From: Actinomycetota bacterium
Lineage (GTDB): Bacteria; Actinomycetota; CADDZG01; WHSQ01
NCBI GenBank assembly: GCA_016781115.1
Contig: JADDQX010000064.1
Span: 1-11,416, forward strand
Direction: 5' to 3'
Length of the DNA stretch: 11,416 nucleotides
Part shown: positions 1 through 6,401 of the stretch, piece by piece
Position numbering within the stretch: position 1 is the first letter of the stretch
How the letters are laid out: every line of letters begins with the position of its first letter
Notes under the pieces: generated by a model
Database searches by the model: none
What the model was told of the DNA's origin: nothing
What the model saw: the letters and a program-made list of their open reading frames with translations, nothing else
Position numbers and translations under genes: made by a program

Positions 1-672
1 CATCCCGCCTGCGTCGCCGGCCTGGTCGAACAGCTCCAACCAAGCCGTCTTCTTTCCCTCGAGCCGGTAGGGCTCGAAGAACGTCGCGGCGAACAACGCT
101 CCGGTCTCCGCTGCGATCTCTTTCGCCCGTCGCCCGGCGTCCGCTATCGAGCCCTCGACGAGCTCGATCTCACCGCCCGCCACCTCCACCTCCGCGCGCT
201 GTGAAGCGGGAGCGGTACGCGCCATCACCACGGTGATGGGGAGCCCGGCGCGGGCCGCGTACAGCGCCCACGCCGCGCCCGCGTTCCCCGCGGTCGGCAT
301 CGCCACCGCCTTTGCTCCCAACTCCACCGCCCGCGACACCCCCATCGCCGCGCCCCGGGCCTTGAAGGTCCCGGTCGGCAGCAAACCGTCGTCCTTCAGC
401 CACGTCTCGACGCCCCAGCGCTCGGACAGGCGCGGCAGGAACACCAGAGGCGTCTCGGGCTCGCCGAGAGATACCGGGTCGGACCGGAGAGGCAGGAGCT
501 CGGGGTAGCGCCACATCCCCGGCGGCCGCCGTCGCACACGCTCGAGGTCTAGGTCGCGGGCGTCGTAGCGGGCCAACAGGGTTCCGCCGCACTCGCACCG
601 CTGCTGCAAGACGTTCGGGTCATGCGTGCGGGAGCAGCGGGCGCACTCTAGATGCGACAGACAAGAAGGCAT
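1..672 (-). CDS. thrC: Threonine synthase, N-terminal 224 residues (3' end cut by window edge)
   Basis: This is a PLP-dependent enzyme that converts O-phospho-L-homoserine to threonine in the cytoplasm. The frame is open from ATG at 672 to base 1, so the C-terminal part is missing. The N-terminus carries a rubredoxin-like cysteine cluster (C10, C13, C26, C28), typical of the threonine synthase class that begins with a small zinc-ribbon-like segment. The motif GTFKARG gives the PLP-binding lysine at K104. PTAGNAG (126-132) is the glycine/asparagine loop of fold-type II PLP enzymes. The start is supported by a hexamer TACCTT seven bases upstream (leaderless pattern) and by the cysteine cluster directly after it. 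No hom or thrB is visible nearby. Related fold-type II enzymes (threonine dehydratase, cysteate synthase) are alternatives, but the N-terminal Cys cluster favours threonine synthase. Confidence 0.88.
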   Translation of the reverse strand, partial: MPSCLSHLECARCSRTHDPNVLQQRCECGGTLLARYDARDLDLERVRRRPPGMWRYPELLPLRSDPVSLGEPETPLVFLPRLSERWGVETWLKDDGLLPTGTFKARGAAMGVSRAVELGAKAVAMPTAGNAGAAWALYAARAGLPITVVMARTAPASQRAEVEVAGGEIELVEGSIADAGRRAKEIAAETGALFAATFFEPYRLEGKKTAWLELFDQAGDAGGM

Positions 673-679
673 GGAGAGA

Positions 680-685
680 AAGGTA
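680..685 (-). promoter_or_regulatory. -10 hexamer of thrC, leaderless type
   Basis: Read on the minus strand, TACCTT (TANNNT pattern) is followed by seven bases and then the ATG of threonine synthase. There is no purine-rich Shine-Dalgarno in the gap (TCTCTCC). That spacing would place transcription start at or next to the start codon. No convincing -35 box is seen. The pattern recurs before several genes in this window. Confidence 0.5.
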
Positions 686-695
686 GCCCGGCTGG

Positions 696-713
696 TCCGG
701 GGCCGAGCCCGGA
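696..713 (-). terminator. Possible hairpin between the LLM oxidoreductase gene and thrC
   Basis: A six-base stem, TCCGGG/CCCGGA, encloses a six-base loop. It is extendable by GG/CC after one bulged base. It lies about 20 bases past the stop of the LLM gene and just before the thrC promoter. There is no U-run after it, so termination is only a possibility. Confidence 0.35.
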
Positions 714-733
714 ACCCTCCGGTTACGAGCGAT

Positions 734-1654
734 CTAGAGGAGCGGCGATACCTCCGTGGCGAATCGCTCTGCCGTCTCCGTGACTAGCGGGCCGGGCCCG
801 AACACGATCAGGTGCGCCGTCGTCACACCTATCTCTTCGAGCCTCTTGATTGACGCCGCGATGTCCTCGGGTGCTCCGGTGAGCGGCATCTTCGGATTGG
901 GGTGGTCCGAGAACCACAGCGCGTTGGGATAGACGATCTCCAGCTCCTCGAAGCTCCTACCTACCTGCTCCATCTGGCTTCGCAGGACGTCGAGCCGCGC
1001 GGCGACCGCGTCGATTCCCGCACCTTGGCCCTTGCCGGTAGTGATGACCCACCCGTCACCGAGCGCCGCTGTGCGACGAAGCGCCTCATCTCCGTGCCCC
1101 CCGAGAAGGATGGGGATCGGCGCGCTGGGAGCAGGAAGGAAGCCGGCCTCATCCCAGGCGTAGAACTCTCCCCAGAACGACGAGGGCTCACCCGACCAGA
1201 CGGCCCGCAACGCCCGCACGTATTCCTCCAGGCGCGCGCCGCGTCGCTCGAAGCCCACGCCCAGACCTTCGAACTCCTCACGCATCCAGCCGCGGCCGAG
1301 CCCGAGCACGATCCGACCGGGGGCGAAGTTCTCGATCGTCGCCAGGATCTTTCCGGCCACGATGGGGTGGCGGTACGCGGCGATCGCCACGCCCGTGCCG
1401 ATCCGGATCCGTTCGGTCGCGCCTGCGACCACCCCGTAGAGGCCGAAGGGGTCGTAGAAGGGGTCCGTAGCGCTCAGCGCGTAAGAGCCGTCACGGCTAT
1501 AGGGGTACTTGGATGCGAGGTCGACCGGGGTGAACAGATGGTCGAACATCCAGACGGAGTCGAACCCGGCCGTTTCGGCGGTCCGTGCGACCGCGAGGAT
1601 GTCCGCGGCATTCGCTCCCGGCTGGGCGCTCGGGAGGTGGAGCCCGAACCTCAA
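734..1654 (-). CDS. LLM-class (luciferase-like) F420-dependent oxidoreductase
   Basis: This 306-residue TIM-barrel protein belongs to the bacterial luciferase-like superfamily. Family landmarks are the N-terminal strand MRFGLHLP, the segment ETAGFDSVWMFDHL (27-40), GLGRGWMREEFEGLG (118-132) and PILLGG (171-176). These resemble the actinobacterial F420-dependent group (Rv2161c/TIGR03619-like), whose members use reduced F420 or FMN on mostly unknown substrates. The cofactor is inferred from family, not proven. The start is TTG: it overlaps the TGA of the upstream DUF59 gene in the four bases TTGA. No ATG lies in frame just upstream, and the family's N-terminal strand begins right there. This suggests translational coupling with the DUF59 gene. 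The substrate is unknown. Confidence 0.85.
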   Translation of the reverse strand: MRFGLHLPSAQPGANAADILAVARTAETAGFDSVWMFDHLFTPVDLASKYPYSRDGSYALSATDPFYDPFGLYGVVAGATERIRIGTGVAIAAYRHPIVAGKILATIENFAPGRIVLGLGRGWMREEFEGLGVGFERRGARLEEYVRALRAVWSGEPSSFWGEFYAWDEAGFLPAPSAPIPILLGGHGDEALRRTAALGDGWVITTGKGQGAGIDAVAARLDVLRSQMEQVGRSFEELEIVYPNALWFSDHPNPKMPLTGAPEDIAASIKRLEEIGVTTAHLIVFGPGPLVTETAERFATEVSPLL

Positions 1655-1968
1655 ACGATGCCTAGAGCCGACTTGGCGAGAGGATCCATCTTCTCGGGCG
1701 ACCAGGGCGGGTACATGACCATCTCCGTCGTTACCTCGCCGATGCCCTCGATCTCCTTCGTGGCGGCCTTGATCTCCTCGTCAAGCATCGGGCCGATCGG
1801 ACACCCCATCGTCGTCAGCGTGAACTCGACCTTGACGTCGTTGTTCTCTTCGTTGACGAGGATGTCGTAGACGAGGCCCAGGTGGTAGATGTCGATCCCC
1901 AGCTCGGGATCGTTCACCGTCTTCAGGGCCGCTATGACCTGCTCTTCTATCTCTTCTGTCGTCGCCAT
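1651..1968 (-). CDS. DUF59/MIP18-family metal-sulfur cluster assembly protein (SufT/PaaD-like)
   Basis: This 105-residue protein has the full DUF59 signature: NDPELGIDIYHLGLVYDI (19-36), the conserved MGCPIG with C56, and a PPWSPEKM tail (87-94) typical of the SufT/PaaD branch. Members help mature iron-sulfur proteins. The cysteine and the D-P-E motif are the conserved functional residues. The gene is first in a minus-strand unit with the LLM oxidoreductase. No suf genes are in the window, although in many Actinobacteria such a gene ends the suf operon. ATG at 1968 is preceded by TACAGT six bases upstream, so the mRNA may be leaderless; a weak GTGAG also precedes it. Fe-S assembly is inferred from family. 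Confidence 0.87.
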   Translation of the reverse strand: MATTEEIEEQVIAALKTVNDPELGIDIYHLGLVYDILVNEENNDVKVEFTLTTMGCPIGPMLDEEIKAATKEIEGIGEVTTEMVMYPPWSPEKMDPLAKSALGIV

Positions 1969-1974
1969 CTCACT

Positions 1975-1980
1975 ACTGTA
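1975..1980 (-). promoter_or_regulatory. -10 hexamer of the DUF59-LLM unit, leaderless type
   Basis: TACAGT on the minus strand is followed by six bases (AGTGAG) and the ATG at 1968. This fits a TANNNT -10 box with transcription starting at the start codon. It sits in the 113-bp divergent region 1969-2081 that also holds the PspC gene promoter. No clear -35 element was found. Confidence 0.55.
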
Positions 1981-2069
1981 GACGCCGGGTCAGGCGCGGA
2001 TATTCCGAACAGGAGGTCGGGCCGCGCGACGAGCCGAAGCCGAACCTGGCAGCGGGAGCGGCGACGGTC

Positions 2070-2075
2070 TAGCAT
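2070..2075 (+). promoter_or_regulatory. -10 hexamer of the PspC gene, leaderless type
   Basis: TAGCAT is followed by six bases (CGTCGT) and the ATG at 2082. There is no Shine-Dalgarno in between. Spacing is identical to that of the divergent DUF59 gene, so the two genes face away from each other with matching leaderless promoters. Confidence 0.55.
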
Positions 2076-2081
2076 CGTCGT

Positions 2082-2366
2082 ATGGCCACCGGGCGCCTCG
2101 TCAGATCCACGACCGACCGCAAGATCGCTGGCGTAGCGGGCGGCCTCGCCGCGTATCTGGACCTCGACCCCACCCTCGTCAGGGTGCTGTGGGTAGTGAC
2201 GGTGATCGGTGCGGGGTTCGGCGTCCTGGCCTACATCATCTTGTGGATCGTGCTGCCGGAGGGAGCCCCGCAGGCGTCGGCCGTCGATATCGCGGAGGAA
2301 CGGTACGCGCGTGGGGAGATCGGCGTCGAAGAGCTGGCGCGGATCAAACAGGATCTGCAGCGCTGA
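2082..2366 (+). CDS. PspC-domain membrane protein with C-terminal SHOCT-like tail
   Basis: This 94-residue protein begins with a typical PspC domain: RSTTDRKIAGVAGGLAAYLDLDPTLVR up to about residue 34, then a hydrophobic membrane segment at about 35-58 ending in the family's ILWIVLPE. PspC proteins are envelope-stress or membrane-associated regulators; many actinobacterial ones are stand-alone and uncharacterised. After the domain comes a short charged segment EERYARGEI (72-80) plus GVEELARIKQDL. This resembles a SHOCT short C-terminal domain (an oligomerisation module). The next gene carries the same nine residues. The ATG is placed by the -10 hexamer six bases upstream. Membrane location is clear; a stress role is inferred from family. 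Confidence 0.88.
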   Translation: MATGRLVRSTTDRKIAGVAGGLAAYLDLDPTLVRVLWVVTVIGAGFGVLAYIILWIVLPEGAPQASAVDIAEERYARGEIGVEELARIKQDLQR

Positions 2367-2368
2367 GT

Positions 2369-2629
2369 GTGACGCACCTGCTCGCCGGGTTCGAAGGACC
2401 GGGACCGTTCGAGTTCGTGGGTCCCTTGTTCGCGCTGGCCGCGACCGTCGGCTTTTCGGTCCTCGTGATCATCGTGGTGGGGAAGCTCCTGAAGAGGCAG
2501 CCGGGTACGGCGGGTGCGCGAAGCCCGGGCCTCCGCGTTCTCGAGGAGCGCTACGCGCGTGGCGAGATCTCCCGCGACGACTTCCTCGACCGCCGAGCGG
2601 TACTGGCGGGAGAACGACCCACGGCCTGA
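2369..2629 (+). CDS. Small one-TM protein with SHOCT domain
   Basis: This 86-residue protein starts at GTG 2369, two bases after the stop of the PspC gene, so the two are probably translated together. An N-terminal glycine/proline-rich stretch is followed by a membrane helix at about 17-39 (through VLVIIVVGK) and a basic stop-transfer. A C-terminal SHOCT domain, LEERYARGEISRDDFLDRRAVL (58-79), matches the family's pattern of (L)xxRYAxGEIxxxEFxxxKxxL. The nine residues EERYARGEI are identical in the upstream PspC protein, and the DNA there differs at only 3 of 27 positions. The open frame extends further 5' inside the PspC gene, but that part is a shadow. Function is unknown; a partner of the PspC protein is inferred. 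Confidence 0.75.
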   Translation: MTHLLAGFEGPGPFEFVGPLFALAATVGFSVLVIIVVGKLLKRQPGTAGARSPGLRVLEERYARGEISRDDFLDRRAVLAGERPTA

Positions 2630-2649
2630 GATCGAGGGAGGGTAGCCGG

Positions 2650-4116
2650 CTATCCCGGCCCCGCTCGTGCCCCTGCTTCGGCCAGCTCCCTGAGGTCGGC
2701 GTCGTTGTCACAGAGCCACGCCACCGCATCGGAGTAGTTGCATGGATCGATCCAGTGTGACCAGGTATCGAGGTCGGTTGCCGATGCACTTCGCCACTCG
2801 GCCAGCTCGACCTCCGACAGCGTCTCGTGGGTAGGCACCCGCTCAACCTCGCTGCCGTCGGGCCGAAAGAACGTGGCGGTCTTTCCGTCGAAGGTCATCG
2901 TGTAACCGCCCTCGTGCACGAGGCGATGGTGGCGGCGACACAGCAACGTGACGTTGTCGGGGTCGGTTTTGCCATCGTCGATCCAGTGCTTGACGTGGTG
3001 CCCATCGATGCAGCGCGTATTCGTGCAGCCCGGCCAGACGCAGTGCCGGTCCCGAGCCGCGACCACCCTCCTCAGGGCCGGCGAGATCGTGCGCCTGGTG
3101 CGACCGAGCTTGAGCGGGATGCCGTCTTTCTCGAGCAGCGCCATGACGGAGCAGTCACAAGCGATCCGGCGGGCGGTATCGGTCGAGATCCCCGTGCCGT
3201 TATGAAGCTCCGAGGTGCCGCTCTGGTCTCCCGCCAGCGCGGCCTGGTCCACGTGCACCATGACCTGGTAGCGCTCCGCCACCGGGCGATCCGAAATGCC
3301 GTGGGTCATGAAGGTCTCCGCGAACGCCACCAGTGCATCCGCGCGACGGGCGCCGCTTCCATTGCCGCGGTGCCACACCTGCGCCTTCAGATCGTCGGCC
3401 GACACCTCCTCTTCTGAAAACGTCCGTTCCTGCTCCCACAGCATCTCCTCCGCCGCCTCGAGCGCGGCCGCCACGACGGCCCCTTGGTCCGCCGGCATCT
3501 GTGCTCGCAGGCGGAAAACGCCCTCGTCTGTGTAGTGGTAGCTAAGACAGCGGTCGCGTTGCGCGGCCGCCGCTCCCTCGGCCGAGACCTTGGCGCGGCG
3601 GAACCCCGACGCGATCGTGGCGAGCTGCGAGCAGGTGCCGTGCTTGGCCCAGGTGAGAAGGCCCTCTTCGGTCTCGTTCGAGGCGACGCGCGCGATGGTC
3701 TCGACTTTGTCGAAGCTGATCTCTCCGGCCTTGAACGACTCCTTGATCTGGGGCAGCTCCATGAGACGCTCGCCGAGGCGGATGTGGCGCCTCGCGGAGC
3801 CCGGCTTCATGCCCGCGGCCCAGGCGAGCCAGGTGGCGGGGTCGTCTCCACCGGTGAGGCCGCTTCCGTGAGTGGCGACGAGCTCCAGGATGCGGGCCTG
3901 GGCGGCCGCGATCGCCGACGACAGAGCCACGATCTCTTCTCGCACCTCGGCCCAGTCTGGTCCAGGTGTCTCCTCCTGGTGCTCGGGCTCTGATCGCCTC
4001 GCTGGTTGTGCGCGTTGCGGAACCGGGTTCGCCGGTAGCTCCGGCACCAGGCGACGCTCGGGGCCCCAGCGGACGTGGTTGCCGTGGTTGTTCACAAAGC
4101 CGTCATACTCGAACAT
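2650..4116 (-). CDS. DUF222 / HNH endonuclease-domain protein (13E12 family), SOS-type promoter
   Basis: This 488-residue protein has the two-part build of the actinobacterial 13E12 repeat family. DUF222 spans roughly residues 57-320. An HNH nuclease domain spans about 352-403, with C359, C364, H373/H374, N388, C393 and H396/H397/H401 as visible metal and catalytic candidates. HNH enzymes of this type cut DNA, but the cellular role of the 13E12 family is not established. In Mycobacterium tuberculosis several members belong to the LexA regulon, and here a perfect LexA palindrome covers the promoter and ATG. A later GTG (residue 8) is an alternative start. The gene converges on the PspC pair (20 bp apart) and has no obvious partner. 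All key HNH residues are intact, so it is not a pseudogene. Confidence 0.88.
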   Translation of the reverse strand: MFEYDGFVNNHGNHVRWGPERRLVPELPANPVPQRAQPARRSEPEHQEETPGPDWAEVREEIVALSSAIAAAQARILELVATHGSGLTGGDDPATWLAWAAGMKPGSARRHIRLGERLMELPQIKESFKAGEISFDKVETIARVASNETEEGLLTWAKHGTCSQLATIASGFRRAKVSAEGAAAAQRDRCLSYHYTDEGVFRLRAQMPADQGAVVAAALEAAEEMLWEQERTFSEEEVSADDLKAQVWHRGNGSGARRADALVAFAETFMTHGISDRPVAERYQVMVHVDQAALAGDQSGTSELHNGTGISTDTARRIACDCSVMALLEKDGIPLKLGRTRRTISPALRRVVAARDRHCVWPGCTNTRCIDGHHVKHWIDDGKTDPDNVTLLCRRHHRLVHEGGYTMTFDGKTATFFRPDGSEVERVPTHETLSEVELAEWRSASATDLDTWSHWIDPCNYSDAVAWLCDNDADLRELAEAGARAGPG

Positions 4117-4124
4117 ATGTTCGA
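4109..4124. promoter_or_regulatory. LexA (SOS) box over promoter and start codon
   Basis: TCGAACATATGTTCGA is a perfect 16-bp palindrome. It contains CGAAC-N4-GTTCG, the core of the Gram-positive/actinobacterial LexA operator. The central ATATG includes the ATG start codon of the HNH gene at 4116. The site begins just past the -10 box and covers the expected transcription start, a position that fits repression by LexA. Confidence 0.85.
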
Positions 4125-4125
4125 T

Positions 4126-4153
4126 ACTATAGCGAGTTCTCTCTCCCCGTCAA
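4126..4153 (-). promoter_or_regulatory. Sigma-70-type promoter of the DUF222/HNH gene
   Basis: On the minus strand, -35 TTGACG (4153-4148) is separated by 16 bases from -10 TATAGT (4131-4126). It is the best-formed promoter in the window and unusually AT-rich against its surroundings. Expected transcription start is near 4119, three or so bases before the ATG, inside the LexA palindrome. Confidence 0.75.
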
Positions 4154-4192
4154 GCAGCTCTTCGGGCCCTTGAGATGTTCCGCAACGAGCGT

Positions 4193-4393
4193 TTAGGAGG
4201 GCGCCACCTCTACAGACGAGGTCCTTCTCACCGTGGCCCGGCCCGCGATGTGCGGCGCGTAGATCTTCGGCTCGCTGTCGACCCCCTCGTCCCTGACCCC
4301 GGACGTGTCGAAGCCCGCGGCCTCGAGCGCGGCGCGAGTGTTCCTCGTCACGTGGGGGTAGAGCCGCGCGAAGGTCCGGTCCATGAAGCTCAC
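4193..4393 (-). CDS. Hypothetical 66-residue protein
   Basis: This small ORF ends with TAA at 4193 and begins at GTG 4393, with ATG 4384 as an in-frame alternative that has a weak GTGAG before it. A stop codon lies in frame 5 codons upstream. Third codon positions are almost all G or C, as in the neighbouring real genes, which is the main support. The protein is soluble, with no signal peptide or membrane helix, and is arginine-rich near the end. I recognise no domain. It sits 35 bases downstream of the amidohydrolase on the same strand, so it may be the last gene of that transcript. A degraded remnant of a larger gene is the other option. Confidence 0.5.
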   Translation of the reverse strand: MSFMDRTFARLYPHVTRNTRAALEAAGFDTSGVRDEGVDSEPKIYAPHIAGRATVRRTSSVEVAPS

Positions 4394-4428
4394 GCGCGTG
4401 CTCGCCTATCGCCCATATACGGTTCGCA

Positions 4429-5274
4429 TCAGAGATCCAGCCCCAGCAGGCGGGCCGCGTTGTTCTTGATGATGTCTTCCTCTTTGTCGCCCAGGTTCAT
4501 CTCATCGAACTCGTCGAGGATGCGGCCCGGGTCCAGCATCGGGTAGTCGCTCCCCCACACGGTTCGGTCGGAAAGACGCCCGCGAGCGTCGCGCTTCACC
4601 TCAGCGGGGATGTACTTCGGCCTCCACGCGCTGAGATCCACCCACACGTTCGTCTTGTGCAGCGCACTCGATAGGACCTCCAGATGCCAGGGGTAGCCGA
4701 AGTGCGCCATCACCACGGTGAGCCCGGGGTGCCGAGCTGCCACCATGTCCATGAGCATGGGACGCCCGTAGTCGAACGCGATCCCGAACCCGCCGGGCAC
4801 ACCGGCCCCCAGACCCGTCTGCCCCACGTGCGCCACGATCGGCAGAGAGTGCTCCTCGCACTTCTCCCACAGCGCGGTGTACTGCGGCTCGTTCGGATAG
4901 AACTCCTGGACCTGCGGGTGGATCTTGAGGCCGCGGAGCCCGAGCTCCGTTACGGCGCGCTCGAGCTCTTCCACATGATCGGGCTTGTGCGGATCGACGC
5001 TCGCGAAACCGATGAACTGTTCGGGGAACGCGCGCACGATCTCGGCGACCCGATCGTTCGTGAGCGGAGGGAGTCCGGTCGCCGTCTCCGCGTCCCACGC
5101 GAGAAGGACGCCGAAGATGTCCCAGTCCTTGTACTCCTGGGCCATCTGCTCCATGGTCCGGATCCGGACCGTGTGGTTGAAGTACTTCTGGGTCACCTCG
5201 AGCATCGGGCCGATCGAGCCGTTCAACCATTCGTGGGTGGAGACGTGGACGTGGAAGTCGATAGCGCGCGGCAA
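4429..5274 (-). CDS. Amidohydrolase-2 family metal-dependent hydrolase
   Basis: This 281-residue TIM-barrel enzyme belongs to the COG2159/ACMSD-like amidohydrolases, which hydrolyse or decarboxylate small carboxylic or aromatic substrates using a divalent metal. Visible ligands are the N-terminal DFHVH (H8, H10), H149 in PIVAHVG, H191 in VMAHFG and D243 in VWGSDYP. H119 in GLKIHP is also family-typical. The start is TTG at 5274, preceded at a six-base gap by a clear AAAGGAG ribosome binding site, and it puts the metal motif at residues 6-10. The substrate cannot be told from sequence. Upstream lies a hairpin framed by two identical palindromes that may control it. A 66-residue ORF follows. 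Confidence 0.85.
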   Translation of the reverse strand: MPRAIDFHVHVSTHEWLNGSIGPMLEVTQKYFNHTVRIRTMEQMAQEYKDWDIFGVLLAWDAETATGLPPLTNDRVAEIVRAFPEQFIGFASVDPHKPDHVEELERAVTELGLRGLKIHPQVQEFYPNEPQYTALWEKCEEHSLPIVAHVGQTGLGAGVPGGFGIAFDYGRPMLMDMVAARHPGLTVVMAHFGYPWHLEVLSSALHKTNVWVDLSAWRPKYIPAEVKRDARGRLSDRTVWGSDYPMLDPGRILDEFDEMNLGDKEEDIIKNNAARLLGLDL

Positions 5275-5280
5275 ATGAGG

Positions 5281-5287
5281 CTCCTTT
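5281..5287 (-). promoter_or_regulatory. Ribosome binding site fixing the TTG start of the amidohydrolase
   Basis: AAAGGAG on the minus strand lies six bases before TTG 5274. It is the strongest argument for the unusual start, since no ATG or GTG fits at this spacing. Confidence 0.75.
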
Positions 5288-5290
5288 CGG

Positions 5291-5341
5291 TGTGATCACA
5301 CACGCGGCGGCCGAGGGGAGGCCGCCGAGACTGTGATCACA
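5291..5341. repeat. Twin 10-bp palindromes framing a GC-rich hairpin; possible operator pair or terminator
   Basis: TGTGATCACA occurs twice, at 5291-5300 and 5332-5341, 41 bp apart (about four helical turns). Each copy is itself a perfect palindrome. Between them is an eight-base stem CGGCGGCC/GGCCGCCG (5305-5312, 5320-5327) with a seven-base loop. The whole block can also fold as one long hairpin in RNA. The left copy is 17 bases upstream of the amidohydrolase start. The right copy includes the stop codon of the Cax gene. No U-run follows on either strand. GTGATCAC symmetry resembles GntR/FadR-type operators; that assignment is inference. Confidence 0.6.
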
Positions 5342-6401
5342 AAAAGAAGAAGCTGATGGCCATGATCACGTAGGCCGCTAGTAGCTGCGCCCCCTCGAGC
5401 CAGTTCGACCGCCCGTCCAGAGCGATGAAGCCCAAGATCGCCGACGAGAAGGCAACGGCCGCGATCTCGAAGCTCGAGAAGATGAGGTCCATCGGCTTCC
5501 CGACCGCGAGCGAGGCGAACACCAGCATCGGCGCGACGAAAAGGGCGATCTGGGTCGACGAGCCGATCGCGATCTCTATCGAGATGTCCATCTTGTTCTT
5601 CGCGGCGAGGAAGATCGCGGAGGAGTGCTCGGCCGCGTTGCCGACGATGGGGACGACGATCAGACCCACGAACAGCTTCGAGAGCCCGAACTCCTCCACG
5701 GTTGGCTCCAACGCCCCGACCAGGAACTCAGACATGAGCGCCACGAGCACCGTCGACCCCGCCAGGAGGCCCAGCGCGTACTTCGTAGACCACTTCGGCT
5801 CGTGATGCTCCTCCTGCTGCGTGCTGCGGAAGAAATCGCGGTGCGTCCTGAACGAGAAGAACAAGGTCAGGGCGTACATGAGGATGAGCACGATCGAGAC
5901 CCCGACGGAGACCGCTTCGGTTCGGAACTCGCTTGCCTCGGCGGTCAGCGCAAACAGCGCGGGCATCAGCAGAGCCACGACGGCGATCACCAGCGAGGCC
6001 GAGTGGAGCCCGGCGGAGGCGCGGTTGAACTCCTGCTGCTGGCGCGTCCAACCACCGACGAGGAAGGCGAGGCCAAGCACCAACAAGACGTTCCCGATGA
6101 TCGAGCCTGTGATCGACGCCTTCACGACCTCGAGCTCGCCCTGCAGGATCAAGAAGAAAGCGATGATCATCTCGGTAACGTTGCCGAACGTGGCGTTCAG
6201 CAAGCCGCCCTTCTGCGGGCCGATGCGGATCGCCAGGTCCTCGGTTGCATGACCGATCAACCCTGCCAACGGCAGGATCGCGAGCGCGGAAGTGAAGAAG
6301 ATCAAGGTGTGCGAGCCATGCATCAGTTCGAGGACGAGCGCGATCGGCACGAACACGAGGAGCCATTCGAGCTTCGGTTTCACGCCGGGCACCTTACTCA
6401 T
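5337..6401 (-). CDS. cax: Calcium/proton antiporter, Cax family
   Basis: This 354-residue integral membrane protein of the CaCA superfamily exchanges cytoplasmic Ca2+ for H+ (inferred substrate). It has about 11 hydrophobic segments and the two inverted alpha repeats of the family: GNVTEM (73-78, with N74 and E77) in the first half and GNAAEH (254-259, with N255 and E258) in the second. Between the halves is a charged cytoplasmic stretch with the acidic QQEEHHEP (195-202). The length is normal for bacterial Cax/ChaA-type proteins. The ATG overlaps the TGA of thiE by four bases, so translation is coupled. The stop codon lies inside a palindrome of the downstream hairpin block. Other cations (Na+, K+) are possible substrates. 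Confidence 0.9.
   Translation of the reverse strand: MSKVPGVKPKLEWLLVFVPIALVLELMHGSHTLIFFTSALAILPLAGLIGHATEDLAIRIGPQKGGLLNATFGNVTEMIIAFFLILQGELEVVKASITGSIIGNVLLVLGLAFLVGGWTRQQQEFNRASAGLHSASLVIAVVALLMPALFALTAEASEFRTEAVSVGVSIVLILMYALTLFFSFRTHRDFFRSTQQEEHHEPKWSTKYALGLLAGSTVLVALMSEFLVGALEPTVEEFGLSKLFVGLIVVPIVGNAAEHSSAIFLAAKNKMDISIEIAIGSSTQIALFVAPMLVFASLAVGKPMDLIFSSFEIAAVAFSSAILGFIALDGRSNWLEGAQLLAAYVIMAISFFFL

Noticed and set aside
902..1870. Plus-strand open frame of 322 codons
   Set aside because: It is antisense to the LLM oxidoreductase and DUF59 genes and has no recognisable domain or ribosome binding site.
2643..2652. TAGCCGGCTA palindrome between convergent gene ends
   Set aside because: Ten bases with no loop and no U-run; too short to call a terminator or a protein site.
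2650..4116. DUF222/HNH gene as part of a mobile intron, IS or homing element
   Set aside because: No flanking inverted or direct repeats, no target-site duplication, no reverse transcriptase or transposase. It is a stand-alone gene as far as can be seen.
5291..5300. CRP-type binding site
   Set aside because: CRP sites are TGTGA-N6-TCACA; here the half-sites touch with no spacer, so the known CRP spacing is not met.
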